Notes under the pieces: generated by a model | The model's database searches: none | Told to the model about the DNA's origin: nothing | What the model saw: only the letters and a program-made list of their open reading frames with translations | Part shown: in pieces, positions 53,984 to 63,480 of the stretch | Numbering within the stretch: position 1 is the first letter of the stretch | Layout of the letters: the number at the start of each line of letters is the position of its first letter | Source of the DNA: Hyphomicrobiales bacterium | GTDB lineage: Bacteria > Pseudomonadota > Alphaproteobacteria > Rhizobiales > Rhizobiaceae | Assembly (NCBI GenBank): GCA_900465675.1 | Contig: UBJR01000021.1 | Span: forward strand, 1-64,000 | Direction: 5' to 3' | DNA: 64,000 nucleotides | Translations under genes and position numbers: made by a program

Positions 53984-54179
53984 TCGCGTCGCCGGAGGCG
54001 ATGCGTGCCAACGTTTTGGCCACAGATCGTGGGCCATACGACGGTCGAGCTCTTCTGCCGATCCCCGACCGTCGCATATCGATTACGCCGCGACCTGTTT
54101 TTTGATTATCAAGAAGTGACGGACGGCAGGGGTATCATGCCCGTTTACTAGGCGAGAACTTGTCTTGGAGATCCGCCGG

Positions 54180-54575
54180 TCATTGACCATCGTTCACAGC
54201 CGGACTGGTCGGATCAGGCGCACCATCAAAGAACAGGTAAACGGCGGCGATCCGGCCATCACTTACGACGATGAAGTCGGTGCCCGCATAGGCAGGCGGT
54301 TCACCCGGCACCCCCGACACCCAGCGCAAGCGTCCCGCCTTATCATGCAGCACGTCAGCACGCCCGAGCGTCGAGTATCGGAATGTCGGATGCAAGGCTC
54401 GGATGATCCCAGCTATCCGGACGATTTCGTCTCGTCCGCGATAGATCCCGTGTGGTTCGACGAACACGGCATCGTCATGAAAGATTTCTTCGGCGACCTT
54501 TCGGCGCAGGGTATCGTCCCCCTCCCCGAAAATGCCCTGAAGGTTGCGCTCAAGAAGCGTGGCGATATCAGCCAT
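54180..54575 (-). CDS. NTF2-like (SnoaL-type) protein
   Basis: 131 residues with the cone-like NTF2 fold pattern: a first helix (ATLLERNLQGIFGEGD), DDAVFVEPHGIYRGRDEIVR and AYAGTDFIVVSDGRIAAVYL. Such proteins are isomerases, hydratases or ligand binders. It follows the SDR gene by 26 bases on the same strand, so the two probably act together. Confidence 0.77.
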   Translation of the reverse strand: MADIATLLERNLQGIFGEGDDTLRRKVAEEIFHDDAVFVEPHGIYRGRDEIVRIAGIIRALHPTFRYSTLGRADVLHDKAGRLRWVSGVPGEPPAYAGTDFIVVSDGRIAAVYLFFDGAPDPTSPAVNDGQ

Positions 54576-54601
54576 GATGGTTCTCCCTTGCGGCGGTGAG
54601 C

Positions 54602-55351
54602 CTAGATCTGTGCCTGGCCGCCGTCGACGAACAGCTCGACACCGTTGATGAAGGAAGCGTCGTCCGAGGCCAGGAACAGCACGGCCTTAGCGATCTCTTC
54701 GGGCTGACCAACGCGGCCTGCCGGAATGAGGCCGGCAAGGTAGTTCTTGGTGTTCTCGGCGCTTTGGCCGTTGCCGAACAACTCGTTGAGGCCAGCCGTA
54801 TCGGTCACGCCCGGGGAGATCGCATTGACGCGGATATGGCGATCTTTCAGATCGAGGATCCAATTGCGCGCGAAATTGCGCACCGCCGCCTTTGTCGCGG
54901 AGTAGACGCTGAAGGCCGGCGTGCCGGAAATGCTGGTCGTCGATGAGGTGAGGATGATCGAGGCCCCGTCGCGCAGAAGCGGCAGTGCCTTCTGAACAGT
55001 GAACAACGTGCCCTTCACGTTGGTATCGAAGGTTTTCTGATAGTGCTCCTCGCTGATTGCGCCGAGCGGCGCCATCTCGCCGCCTCCGGCATTGGCGAAG
55101 ACGACGTCGATATGGCCATGCTTCTGCTGGACGGCGTCGTAGAGGCGGTCGATATCGACGAGCTTGCTCATGTCGGCCTGCACGCCGGTGACGCGGCCGC
55201 CTATCGTCTTGACGGCTGCATCAAGCGCATCTTTGCGCCGGCCGGTGATGAAAACCGATGCGCCTGCCTGCGAAAATGCCTGTGCTGTCGCAAGTCCGAT
55301 GCCGCTTGTGCCGCCCGTGACGATTACAACCTTGTTTTCAAAAGTTCTCAT
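54602..55351 (-). CDS. short-chain dehydrogenase/reductase
   Basis: A 249-residue classical SDR: cofactor loop VTGGTSGIGLATAQAF, NAGGGEMAPLG, Ser in ILTSSTTSISG and catalytic YSATKAAVRNFAR, C-terminal FINGVELFVDGGQAQI. AAGGAG precedes the ATG. First gene of a pair with the NTF2-like protein and divergent from a LysR gene, a layout common for inducible quinone or xenobiotic reductases. Confidence 0.87.
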   Translation of the reverse strand: MRTFENKVVIVTGGTSGIGLATAQAFSQAGASVFITGRRKDALDAAVKTIGGRVTGVQADMSKLVDIDRLYDAVQQKHGHIDVVFANAGGGEMAPLGAISEEHYQKTFDTNVKGTLFTVQKALPLLRDGASIILTSSTTSISGTPAFSVYSATKAAVRNFARNWILDLKDRHIRVNAISPGVTDTAGLNELFGNGQSAENTKNYLAGLIPAGRVGQPEEIAKAVLFLASDDASFINGVELFVDGGQAQI

Positions 55352-55461
55352 TGTGTTGCTCCTTGTGGACGGCCTAGTGCCGTTGAAAAGAACATGACAG
55401 CGGAACGATTATGCAAATAGCCGTCAAATCTGTTACCCATCGTTCCAAACGGAGAACGATG

Positions 55462-56357
55462 ATGCGGTACGATCTGAATGACCTTGTCTATTTTGCGGAA
55501 GTGGTCGCCCACGGCGGGTTCGCGGCGGCGGGCCGCGCACTGCGCGAACCCAAGTCGAAACTCAGTCGGCGGGTGGCAGGACTGGAGGCTCGCCTTGGTA
55601 TCCGTCTTATCGAACGCTCAAGCCGGCGTTTCCGCGTAACCGATGTTGGCAAGTCCTTCTACGAGCGTTGCAGGGCCATGATGACGGAAGCCGAACGTGC
55701 TGAGGCGCTCGTTGCCGAAGCGCAATCGGAGCCGCATGGGATGATCCGCATGAGTTGTCCGACCGGGCTCGTCGAGGCGATCTCTCCGCTCGTCACGCGC
55801 TTCCTTGTTCAATACCCAAAAGTTCGCTTGCAGCTGGTGGCTATCGACCGGTGGATCTCATCGAGGAGCGGATCGACGTGGCCTTGCGCGTGCGCACCTC
55901 ACTGGAAGGCGATGCCTCGTTGACGATGCGCTCACTTGGAAACTCGACCCGAATCCTCGTGGCCAGCCCGCAGATCGCAAGCCGCATTGGCTCGGTCGAG
56001 GACCTTGCTGCTCAACCAACGCTATCGACCACCGACGATCAGGGCGAAGTAAACTGGTTCCTGGAGACCGAGGAGGGTCGGACGCATACGTTGCGACACG
56101 AACCGAGGATTGGCTGCGCCGACTTCACTGCCGTCCGCACGGCAGCCCTTGCCGGCCTCGGCGTGGCACTACTTCCAGATCATAGCTGCAGACAGGCACT
56201 GGGCGAAGGCAAGCTGGTGCGTGTTCTTCCCGCTTGGCGCGGCATGAAAGGGCTTGTCCATCTGGTTTTCACGACAAGGCGCGGCCTGCCGCCAGCGGTG
56301 CGCAAATTTATCGATGGGCTTGCGGCGGGATTCCCGAAAGACGCCCTGGCTGAGTGA
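55462..56357 (+). pseudogene. LysR-family regulator with one frameshift
   Basis: The N-terminal helix-turn-helix is intact (FAEVVAHGGFAAAGRALREP, RRVAGLEARLGIRLIERSSR). The frame derails near 55850 at GACCGGTGGATC; the other frame resumes PVDLIEERIDVALRVRTSLE and continues through a complete effector domain (VRTAALAGLGVALLPDHSCR) to the stop at 56355-56357. A single net shift of +1 or -2 explains it. Either a recent inactivation or a sequencing error. It would otherwise regulate the divergent SDR gene. Confidence 0.75.
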
Positions 56358-57076
56358 CGATCGAGATGCGTTTTTAGCTCTGCGCCGCTAACAACTCGGA
56401 AGCTTGCGTCCGAGCGCGAGGAAGCTCGCATCGGCCCATTGAGACCGACCGACTGAGCGCCTTCATATAGATCTCTGTGCTCCTAAAACTCGCTTCTCAT
56501 TGGAGACTGGCCAGGAAACTAGAAAAGCAGCATTGCCGATATTGTGCTGTAGCGTCTGCTCATATTTCCGAACCTTCGAGGGTCTTTCATCGTCAGGATT
56601 TTCCATGCAATGTAAGATAGTCTTCCCGTCGTGGTCCTCGCATCAAACGGACGGCAAGACAGCGCGGGTCAATGTGCGACATGTTGCGATTTCCCTTTGC
56701 ACTTGGTTGAAGCGAAATCTGCCAGCTGCCTCTCGCTCCTGGAGGGATGCGTCCCTTCCGGATTGAGCGCCAGGAAAAGTCACAATACACGATCGTTCGA
56801 TATCACTCCTCGTCATCGCCCGCGAAACGCCGGATGGGGCTTCTGTGTTTCCGCAACCGGTTCTGTCCAGAGCCTTTTCGTTGGGGCTGGACGATGAGGC
56901 CCACGGCCATCAACTTCGCTTTACGGACAGCGATTATTCCTCCGGTTTCGATGAAGGCCCGTATTCGTTTGCTTTCTTCGCTCTAGAAGCGCAAGGTTCT
57001 TCCTTCAGTAAGCCATGTTCAGGGCGCTGCTGCTTTAGGGTCATCACGCCCTAGCCCCGACTGAAAGGAGGACGCA
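56358..57076. other. 720 bases without a recognised gene
   Basis: Only short overlapping frames occur. A plus frame around 56604-56766 (MQCKIVFPSWSSHQTDGKTA) and one at 56747-56986 look weakly coding but have no family resemblance or ribosome-binding site. AAAGGAGGACGC near the end belongs to the gene at 57077. Confidence 0.35.
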
Positions 57077-57367
57077 ATGTCTTCCGCACTCTCGCCTCAC
57101 CTTCTAACAGTCGCCGATATCAACTTTCTTCAAAATGTGCTGAAAGATGCGGGCTACTCAAGCCACGAGCTGACAGGCACGCGCGTGACACCCGCAGGGA
57201 AACTACTGATCAAATCGTTTCAGGCAGGGATGGAACATCCGGTGGATCTTCAAACCGAGCTCGAAAATCACTTTGGTCGTTACGAAATGAAACCCCGCGT
57301 ATCGAGTAAAGCGCTACATCCGTTCGCAATCCCAGGCTTACCGCATCGCGACACGACTGCCACGTAA
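57077..57367 (+). CDS. small hypothetical protein, paralogue of the 57956 gene
   Basis: 96 residues with an excellent ribosome-binding site (AAAGGAGGACGCA). The core LTVADINFLQNVLKDAGYSS then GKLLIKSFQAGMEHPVDLQT and ELENHFG aligns with the protein at 57956-58255 (ELLGDAGHSTN, LLIRLVQGGMTDPIDLACEL). Function unknown; it looks like a small helical domain. Confidence 0.65.
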   Translation: MSSALSPHLLTVADINFLQNVLKDAGYSSHELTGTRVTPAGKLLIKSFQAGMEHPVDLQTELENHFGRYEMKPRVSSKALHPFAIPGLPHRDTTAT

Positions 57368-57465
57368 CAACGCCGCTCGCCAGCAAACTGCGGAAGCCAG
57401 TTGATCGCTTGATTGGCGTCATTGGTTTGCGCCCTAAAACTGCGAAAATTAAAGGTCGGACCAAG

Positions 57466-57714
57466 ATGTCGCTAGTGTTTCCCAACCGAAGCCGAAGTTT
57501 CGACGAAATAAAGAACGGCGTACGCTTCACCGGATACGACGGCATGTTTGAAGTCAAATTCCTGGTTGAGGCGTCAGCGTTGAAGCAGACGACGGCGGCG
57601 CGGTGCCTCAGCGCATTCGACAGCGACCGGGCATCGGTGCTGGAAGCGGCAGCCAAACTCTATGAGCGACGCCGAAGCAATAACCTGACACTGAGTCTCC
57701 AGGATATGGCTTGA
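57466..57714 (+). CDS. DUF1488 family protein
   Basis: 82 residues from ATG 57466. FPNRSRSFDEIKNGVRFTGY and DGMFEVKFLVEASALKQ fit the small DUF1488 domain found widely in proteobacteria, followed by a helix (DSDRASVLEAAAKLYERRRS). Function unknown. The longer frame from 57409 is not needed. Confidence 0.65.
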   Translation: MSLVFPNRSRSFDEIKNGVRFTGYDGMFEVKFLVEASALKQTTAARCLSAFDSDRASVLEAAAKLYERRRSNNLTLSLQDMA

Positions 57715-57778
57715 ACTGCCTGATAACGCAACCGCCGGCATTGGCAGATTTCAACGGCAGCCTTTCACGGAGAACAAC

Positions 57779-57955
57779 ATGATCAGGTTCAGATCGTCAG
57801 ACGGCAATGAAGCGAGATCGATGGAAATCGCACTCGAGCTGAAAAAACTGGATGCCGAGATGGCGTCCCCCAATATCAAGGAATCCAGACATACGGAGCT
57901 TACTGCCCTCTATCGAAAGTTGAGCGCAGAGCGAGATGTGCTGACGACACGGTGA
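57779..57955 (+). CDS. small helical hypothetical protein, 58 residues
   Basis: ATG 57779 with GGAG eight bases upstream opens MIRFRSSDGNEARSMEIALE and a charged helical part (LKKLDAEMASPNIKESRHTE, LYRKLSAERDVLTTR). Its TGA is directly followed by the GTG of the next gene, which supports a genuine small gene. Family not recognised. Confidence 0.5.
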   Translation: MIRFRSSDGNEARSMEIALELKKLDAEMASPNIKESRHTELTALYRKLSAERDVLTTR

Positions 57956-58255
57956 GTGTGTGCCGTCATGTATTCCGGAAACGTGCGCTACGTCACCACC
58001 GAACAGTTGAGCTTGATCGCAGAACTTCTGGGGGATGCTGGCCACAGCACAAATGTATGGGCCAATGCGCCTCCCAATGTCGCTGCAAGATTGCTGATCA
58101 GACTTGTCCAGGGAGGTATGACCGACCCAATCGATCTTGCTTGCGAGCTTGAATTGAAGGTGGGAGGGAGGCGAGAGCCCGTTGCACTCCTCAGATCAAT
58201 CCGGCAACTGACAGACCGTGGTTTCTCGATTCACTTCGGCCCCGAACAACCGTAG
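57956..58255 (+). CDS. small hypothetical protein, paralogue of the 57077 gene
   Basis: 95-99 residues from GTG 57956 or ATG 57968. VTTEQLSLIAELLGDAGHST and ARLLIRLVQGGMTDPIDLAC share spacing and key residues (DAG, LI, Q-x-GM, P-x-DL, EL) with the protein at 57077-57367. It begins directly after the 58-residue gene, so the two are co-transcribed. Function unknown. Confidence 0.62.
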   Translation: MCAVMYSGNVRYVTTEQLSLIAELLGDAGHSTNVWANAPPNVAARLLIRLVQGGMTDPIDLACELELKVGGRREPVALLRSIRQLTDRGFSIHFGPEQP

Positions 58256-58561
58256 CTCTCGCGGTTCTTTCTTATGTTGGCCCTCAACCTCTTGTTTAAA
58301 GGCCTTCTGGCAGCGGGTCGTAGCGCCGGGGCCCGATAGAAATGGACGATACCGGACAGACTATAGAGCGTTTTCGCTGAACGTCAGGCCTACACGCGAA
58401 GTTTCCAACGTCCGATAAAGTGCACAGGGCTGCCGGCCAATTGTCGGTCAAGATAATCCGACATAAACGAATTGTCGGAGACTAGGCTCTGATCATCGGT
58501 TGCAATCAATCTGACGCACCGACTTTGAGACCCGATTGCTCTTGCCTCACGAGGACGAGCA
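58256..58561. other. intergenic before the Crp-type regulator
   Basis: 306 bases without a convincing frame on either strand. No clear Crp/Fnr palindrome was recognised. Confidence 0.35.
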
Positions 58562-59287
58562 ATGCCGGAGATTGCAAAATTACTTTTCCGAAATAATCTC
58601 TTAGCCAAGTTGGCGAGGAGCGATCTCGATAGAGTTCGCCCGTTCTTGGAGAAGGTTGATCTCCCGCGTAATGCAAGTCTAGCCGAGCCTGGTACCATCA
58701 GCGACTACACCTATTTTCCAGAAACGGGTATCGGCTCGATCGTTGTGGGTCCTCCTGATGGGCGCAAATCTGAAATCGCGCTGTTCGGACGAGAAGGCTT
58801 GGCGCCCACCTCCGGAATCGCGGGGACTTCGTCCTTGCCCTATCATGTCTTTATGCACGTTGACGGTTGGGGCTTCCGAATCGCAAATGTTCATCTCCAG
58901 GCGGCGATGGCCGAGAGCGTCTCGCTTCGGAATTTTCTGACAAGATACCTTCAGGCAGCGTCGGTCCAAATTGCCTATACAGCGTACACAAATGCCGCTC
59001 ATCAGCTCGAAGCACGTTTAGCGCGCTGGCTCCTGATGTGTCACGATCGTTCCAACGGGGACCAGATCCATCTCACCCACAAACTTATGAGCATCATGCT
59101 GGCGGTGCGCCGCCAAAGCGTTACAGAAATGCTCCATATTCTTGAGGGAAAGCACCTTATCGCAGCGGCGAGAACCTATGTAACCATACGGGACCGAGCG
59201 GGGCTCCTCGCAGTGGCGGGCGACGCCTACGGGGTGCCGGAACGAGAATACATGGCAAATATCGGCGGTCTGGACCCGACAGCCTAG
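58562..59287 (+). CDS. Crp/Fnr-family transcriptional regulator
   Basis: 241 residues. The N-terminal cupin-like sensor contains RVRPFLEKVDLPRNASLAEP and KSEIALFGREGLAPTSGIAG. The C-terminal DNA-binding domain has LEARLARWLLMCHDRSNGDQ and HKLMSIMLAVRRQSVTEMLH. The cAMP-contacting residues of Crp are not apparent and there are no N-terminal Fe-S Cys, so the ligand is unknown. This sort is common in rhizobia. Confidence 0.8.
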   Translation: MPEIAKLLFRNNLLAKLARSDLDRVRPFLEKVDLPRNASLAEPGTISDYTYFPETGIGSIVVGPPDGRKSEIALFGREGLAPTSGIAGTSSLPYHVFMHVDGWGFRIANVHLQAAMAESVSLRNFLTRYLQAASVQIAYTAYTNAAHQLEARLARWLLMCHDRSNGDQIHLTHKLMSIMLAVRRQSVTEMLHILEGKHLIAAARTYVTIRDRAGLLAVAGDAYGVPEREYMANIGGLDPTA

Positions 59288-59944
59288 CTTTATTGGTTCA
59301 GGTCTTTTTAGACCTTGGGGCGTTCCGTATCGCTTCCGCTTCGTCTGCTGCCGTTTGTCTGGCGAATATTTCAGCGACAATCTCTACAACATCTGATGTT
59401 GACGTGCCCTTCGCCATCTCAGCTCGAATTCTTGCCATCACTAGTTTTTTGTTATCTATCAACGCTTACTCGCCTTCGAGGCAGACTTGCTAGGATGGTG
59501 CAGACCGGGTTCAGCTGTGAAGACGGCCACGCTCCACCTACGCGCCGGGCATACTGTGTTTCTTGATCGTGCTTCCGACTGCGCGCAAACCGGAACATCG
59601 CTGGCCGCTCGCGAAAGTGTAAGTTGCCGACGGACTTTGTCCCAGAAGATTGCTTCAGGGTGGCTGATGCGCCTTACCATCGGCCATCCAATCCGAATCG
59701 CAAGGGCCGGCGATCTCGATAAGGACTAGAGCCTCTAAGCAATTGTTGCCAAACGCCTCAAATGCACGTTACCGGACATTTATGCAAGCCAGTGGCAAAT
59801 CTTTCTCAAAGATGAACAAACCAGAAATACGACTATGTCCAATTATTAATTTGCGCTGAGAATTAACGTGAACATATCATACATATCCACAGAACATACC
59901 CAAGGAATTGTTGGTATGGAACGCACTTACTCGATTAATTCGTT
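59288..59944. other. 657 bases with at most one small gene
   Basis: A minus frame at 59298-59438 would encode 46 residues, MARIRAEMAKGTSTSDVVEI then VAEIFARQTAADEAEAIRNA, helical and plausible but without a ribosome-binding site. The rest is AT-richer and carries no recognisable family; a plus frame at 59487-59729 is unconvincing. Confidence 0.35.
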
Positions 59945-60398
59945 ATGAGCAATGCTTGTGGCCGCGTCGCGATAAATGCACGCTTGAAGACATTGTTCGA
60001 TGGTCCGCGATCAGCACTCGCTGCCAACCGGTCGAAATTCGTCCGTGATTTCCCGGTGGCCCCGTTTTATGGTTTCAACCGTGAACGCGCAGCTGTGCAG
60101 GAAGCGGTGATCCAGAACAGGTGGTGGCAGGGCTCGATGGGCGCCGCAAAAGCACACTAGGGCGGCATCAAGGCTTTTCTGAAACGGACCAGACCGAAGA
60201 TCTCAGTCGATATCGGTCTCCACCCTGGTACTGCACGGTGAAGATGATCAGATAGTCCCACTCGCCGATGCTGCGTGCAAGTCAATCAAGCTTCTAAGGA
60301 GTGGCATCACCAAGACCTGTCCGGCCTTTTCGCACGGCATGCTCACCGTCAATGCCGATGTCTTGAATGCTGACTTGCTGGCGTTCCTTCAGATCTAA
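59945..60398 (+). pseudogene. non-heme chloroperoxidase-like alpha/beta hydrolase, decayed C-terminal half
   Basis: The first frame gives KFVRDFPVAPFYGFNRERAA and NRWWQGSMGAAKAH, then TAG where relatives have AHYDG. After frame changes the sense continues with SETDQTEDL, STLVLHGEDDQIVPLADAA, SIKLLRSGITKTCPAFSHGM and LTVNADVLNADLLAFLQI to TAA at 60396-60398. The Asp and His of the triad are in these pieces, but the nucleophile half is missing upstream. Nonsense mutation plus frameshift. Confidence 0.65.
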
Positions 60399-60480
60399 CG
60401 GACAATCGCGATGTTGCGCGAGCAGAACTGCGAATAGCTGGCAGCGTCATGGACGCCCACGGGCAACTGCCGTGACCAAC

Positions 60481-61476
60481 TCAGCGTCTAGGCAGCCCCC
60501 ACAACCGCATCAATTCAAGAGGCGCTGAAACGTTGGTCGCGAGCACGAAGGGGTCTTTGATGCGCTGGGCGCCGCCGCGCGATTTGATGGGAAGACCATG
60601 GGCCATGCCTGCGATCGAATACAAAGAAACTGCGGACCCATTGGCAGCCTTCCACGAATGCAGGTGGCCCCAGGTCTTTGTTTGGACGTCACCTGATCGG
60701 CGATCGATGTTCATGGCTCCCAGCCATTGGTCGATGCTGGTATCTGCGTTCGCCGGGTTGACGACGCGATCAGCCGTTCCGTGCCAGATGGTAATTGGGG
60801 GCCACAACCGCGGTTTAGGCGAGATGGTCGTGATCCTGCGACCCCATCCCTCAGTGGGCGCGGCAGCGCCAGATTTCATCGCACGAAGAGCCGACATCGC
60901 GTCGCGAACGGCCCCAACCGGCATTCCGCCGACGATCGCCGCACCCGCAAAAAGATCTGGATAGGTTGCCAACAGGACTGCGGTCATGGCCCCACCGGCT
61001 GAAAGCCCGACGATGAAAACGCGGTTCGCGTTGATCTTATGCCGGCTACTGGCATATTCGATCATCTGCTTGATGGAGAGCAACTCGCCGCGGTCGCGGG
61101 CGATGGCGCTGGGGCGAAACCAGTTGAAGCATAACTGCGAATTATTTCTTCTCGTCTGCTCTGGATAGAGAATAACAAAGCCCCTGTCCCTTGCCAGCCG
61201 CGAGAAGCCGGAAGCGGCATCCAGACTTTCGGGTGTCTGCCCGCATCCGTGCAACACGACCACCAGCGCCGGTTTTTTCGGCAGGTTGGCAGGGATAAAT
61301 GATTTCATGACGAGCCGCCCGGGATTGGTGCCGAACCCTACCGTTGTCACGAGCCGCGGCGAGACGCTTCGTCTCCGCTTGCGCGCCGGCGGCTGCAAAA
61401 CGGCTTCTAAGATTCTGGCGACTTTCTTTTGCGAGCGGATTGCCGTCGACAGCGATTTTGCGAAGCTGAACGTCAT
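60481..61476 (-). CDS. PHB/PHA depolymerase-family esterase
   Basis: 331 residues. After a basic linker (ARKRRRSVSPRL) comes a hydrolase domain with ALVVVLHGCGQTPESLDAAS (oxyanion hole), lipase box VGLSAGGAMTAV near residue 155, Asp in TIWHGTADRVVNPANA and His in AGMAHGLP. This is the short-chain PHA depolymerase/feruloyl esterase type 1 group. No clear signal peptide, so it may act inside the cell. Its ATG overlaps the Nudix stop as ATGA. Confidence 0.82.
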   Translation of the reverse strand: MTFSFAKSLSTAIRSQKKVARILEAVLQPPARKRRRSVSPRLVTTVGFGTNPGRLVMKSFIPANLPKKPALVVVLHGCGQTPESLDAASGFSRLARDRGFVILYPEQTRRNNSQLCFNWFRPSAIARDRGELLSIKQMIEYASSRHKINANRVFIVGLSAGGAMTAVLLATYPDLFAGAAIVGGMPVGAVRDAMSALRAMKSGAAAPTEGWGRRITTISPKPRLWPPITIWHGTADRVVNPANADTSIDQWLGAMNIDRRSGDVQTKTWGHLHSWKAANGSAVSLYSIAGMAHGLPIKSRGGAQRIKDPFVLATNVSAPLELMRLWGLPRR

Positions 61477-61955
61477 TGGCCCATGGCGTCCAGCTTTTCG
61501 AGCAAGGCCTGCAGGCCCGGCTGGGCGGCGTCACGAACTGCGGCCTTCAGTGTAAACCACTTCTGTTTTCGTACCGCTTTCTCGGGGAAGTCTGCCGCCA
61601 GTGTGGAAACCTCAAGGAGATGGACGGCAACCTGGTAGCGATGTGGTGAGCTATCCTTTGTATAGCTGAAAGTGCCGAAAACATCTCTCTCGACCGCGCC
61701 AACCACTCCGGCCTCTTCGAAAGATTCCCGTCCCGCGGCGAGATGACTGGTCTCACCGGGATCGAGATGCCCTTTTGGAATGCCCCAGCGACCGCTCCTG
61801 CGACTGCCAACGAGGAGGATACTGAGCACTCCATTTTCATTGCGACGATAGCAGATCGCTCCGGCCTGCTGGATGTCACGAGGTGACGTCGGGGTCGAAG
61901 AGAATGAGAGGTCATCCGAGAGCATATTGCTTTTCGATTTCTTCCTAACTTTCAT
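61473..61955 (-). CDS. Nudix hydrolase
   Basis: 160 residues with a complete Nudix box, G-x5-E-x7-REx2EExG: GHLDPGETSHLAAGRESFEE followed by AGVVG, and the preceding SGRWGIPKG. The sequence AGAICYRRNENGVLSILLVG resembles the diadenosine/diphosphoinositol polyphosphate hydrolase group. Cleaves a nucleoside diphosphate linked to another moiety. First gene of a pair with the esterase; a TTG precedes the ATG. Confidence 0.85.
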   Translation of the reverse strand: MKVRKKSKSNMLSDDLSFSSTPTSPRDIQQAGAICYRRNENGVLSILLVGSRRSGRWGIPKGHLDPGETSHLAAGRESFEEAGVVGAVERDVFGTFSYTKDSSPHRYQVAVHLLEVSTLAADFPEKAVRKQKWFTLKAAVRDAAQPGLQALLEKLDAMGQ

Positions 61956-62028
61956 CAAAGCGCTGTACCACTGAACTATGACAGCTAGGTCGGCGTTTGA
62001 GAACGTCCACCACGAACTGGAGTCGATC

Positions 62029-63480
62029 GTGTCATCCGAGACCGAAATTAAGCTCGACCTTTCAGATGAAGCGACAGAGAGCCTTCTCGGTTCCCACCTG
62101 CTTGGCGAACCTGCGACGATTTTGAAGCAACGATCGACCTACTTCGATACGAGGGATCGAGCGCTTTGGCAGGAAGGGTACACGCTGCGCATACGAAAGG
62201 TTGGTGATGCGCGCGTGCAGACTGTGAAAGCCACCGGCCCAGCCCGGTCGCTTTTTGCGCGATCGGAATGGGAAGCGCCGATCGGGGGGGATGAACCCGT
62301 CCTCGACCACACTAGCCCACTTATCGGCAAGTTTGGCACCAACCTGAAGCTGGAGCCGGTCTTTGACGTTTTGATCGAACGATGCCAATGGGACCTTGAG
62401 GAAAACGGCTCGCGCATCGAAGTTGTCATCGACCGGGGTGAAATCATATCGGGCGACCGTCGTTTCCCCATACGCGAAGCCGAAATCGAACTGAAGGATG
62501 GAAAGATCAGCGACCTTTTCGTTTGCGCGAGAAAGATCGACGGCGTCGCAGGCTTTCGGTTCGGCATGCGCTCCAAAGCTGAACGGGGCTTCGCGCTGAT
62601 TGAGGCGCAAAAACAGGCTTTCAAGGCCGAGCGCGTCGATCTCGAACCGGACATGAATGCGGCCAGCGCGTTCCAGGCGATTGCCTTATCCTGCGTCCGG
62701 CAATTTCGGCTAAACGAGGACATACTTCTCCAGAAGCGGAACCCAGAGGCTCTGCATCAGGCGCGCGTCGCTCTTCGCCGGCTGAGGTCTGCCTTCTCGC
62801 TGTTCAAGATGTTCATCCCAGGCAGCGAACCGGAGCGGCTGAAAGAGGAGCTTCGATGGATTGCCGCGGTCCTGGGCGAGGCTCGGAACGTCGATGTGCT
62901 CCTTGTAAAAGCCACCAATGCCGATATCGTCTCCAGGCTGAAAGCGGCCAAAGAGGCCGCTTATCGTGACGCGATTGAAGCCTTGGGTTCATCGAGAGCG
63001 AGAGCGCTGATGCTCGACCTCTTCGAATGGCTCGAATGTGGCGAATACCTCTCGGGAATGGGAAGCGCAATGGCGGATATACCGAGTGCTCAGGAGTTTG
63101 CGGTGCGTGTGTTGGACAAACAGCGCAAGCGGATAAAGAAGGCCGGGCACAATCTGATGAAGGTCGATGACGAGCATCGCCATGAGGTTCGCAAGGACGC
63201 AAAGAAGCTTCGCTATACCACCGAATTCTTCGTTTCGCTGTTCGAGAACAAGCGCGCAGCGCGCCGGCACAGGAAATTTCTTGCCGCGATGGAAGCGCTC
63301 CAGGATGACCTCGGCGCCTTGAACGATCTGGCTACCGGGCATGAAGTGCTTGAGAAGCATGGCCTCGCTGAGCATCCCGCAAGAGCGTCCGTGGTTTCGC
63401 ATGCCGACAAGGAGGCGCTGATCGAAAAGGCGCAAGCATCGCTCGACGATCTTCTCGACGCGAAGCGGTTCTGGCTGTAA
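62029..63480 (+). CDS. CYTH and CHAD domain protein (inorganic triphosphatase-like)
   Basis: About 483 residues. CYTH domain begins SETEIKLDLSDEATESLLGS (E-x-E-x-K motif) and includes TLRIRKVGDARVQTVKATGP and RIEVVIDRGEIISG. From about residue 210 a CHAD helical domain follows with His/Arg-rich HQARVALRRLRSAFSLFKM and HEVRKDAKKLRYTTEFFVSL, which binds polyphosphate. GTG 62029 is preferred because GGAG lies six bases before it; ATG 61978 has no such site. Divergent from the Nudix gene. Confidence 0.85.
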   Translation: MSSETEIKLDLSDEATESLLGSHLLGEPATILKQRSTYFDTRDRALWQEGYTLRIRKVGDARVQTVKATGPARSLFARSEWEAPIGGDEPVLDHTSPLIGKFGTNLKLEPVFDVLIERCQWDLEENGSRIEVVIDRGEIISGDRRFPIREAEIELKDGKISDLFVCARKIDGVAGFRFGMRSKAERGFALIEAQKQAFKAERVDLEPDMNAASAFQAIALSCVRQFRLNEDILLQKRNPEALHQARVALRRLRSAFSLFKMFIPGSEPERLKEELRWIAAVLGEARNVDVLLVKATNADIVSRLKAAKEAAYRDAIEALGSSRARALMLDLFEWLECGEYLSGMGSAMADIPSAQEFAVRVLDKQRKRIKKAGHNLMKVDDEHRHEVRKDAKKLRYTTEFFVSLFENKRAARRHRKFLAAMEALQDDLGALNDLATGHEVLEKHGLAEHPARASVVSHADKEALIEKAQASLDDLLDAKRFWL

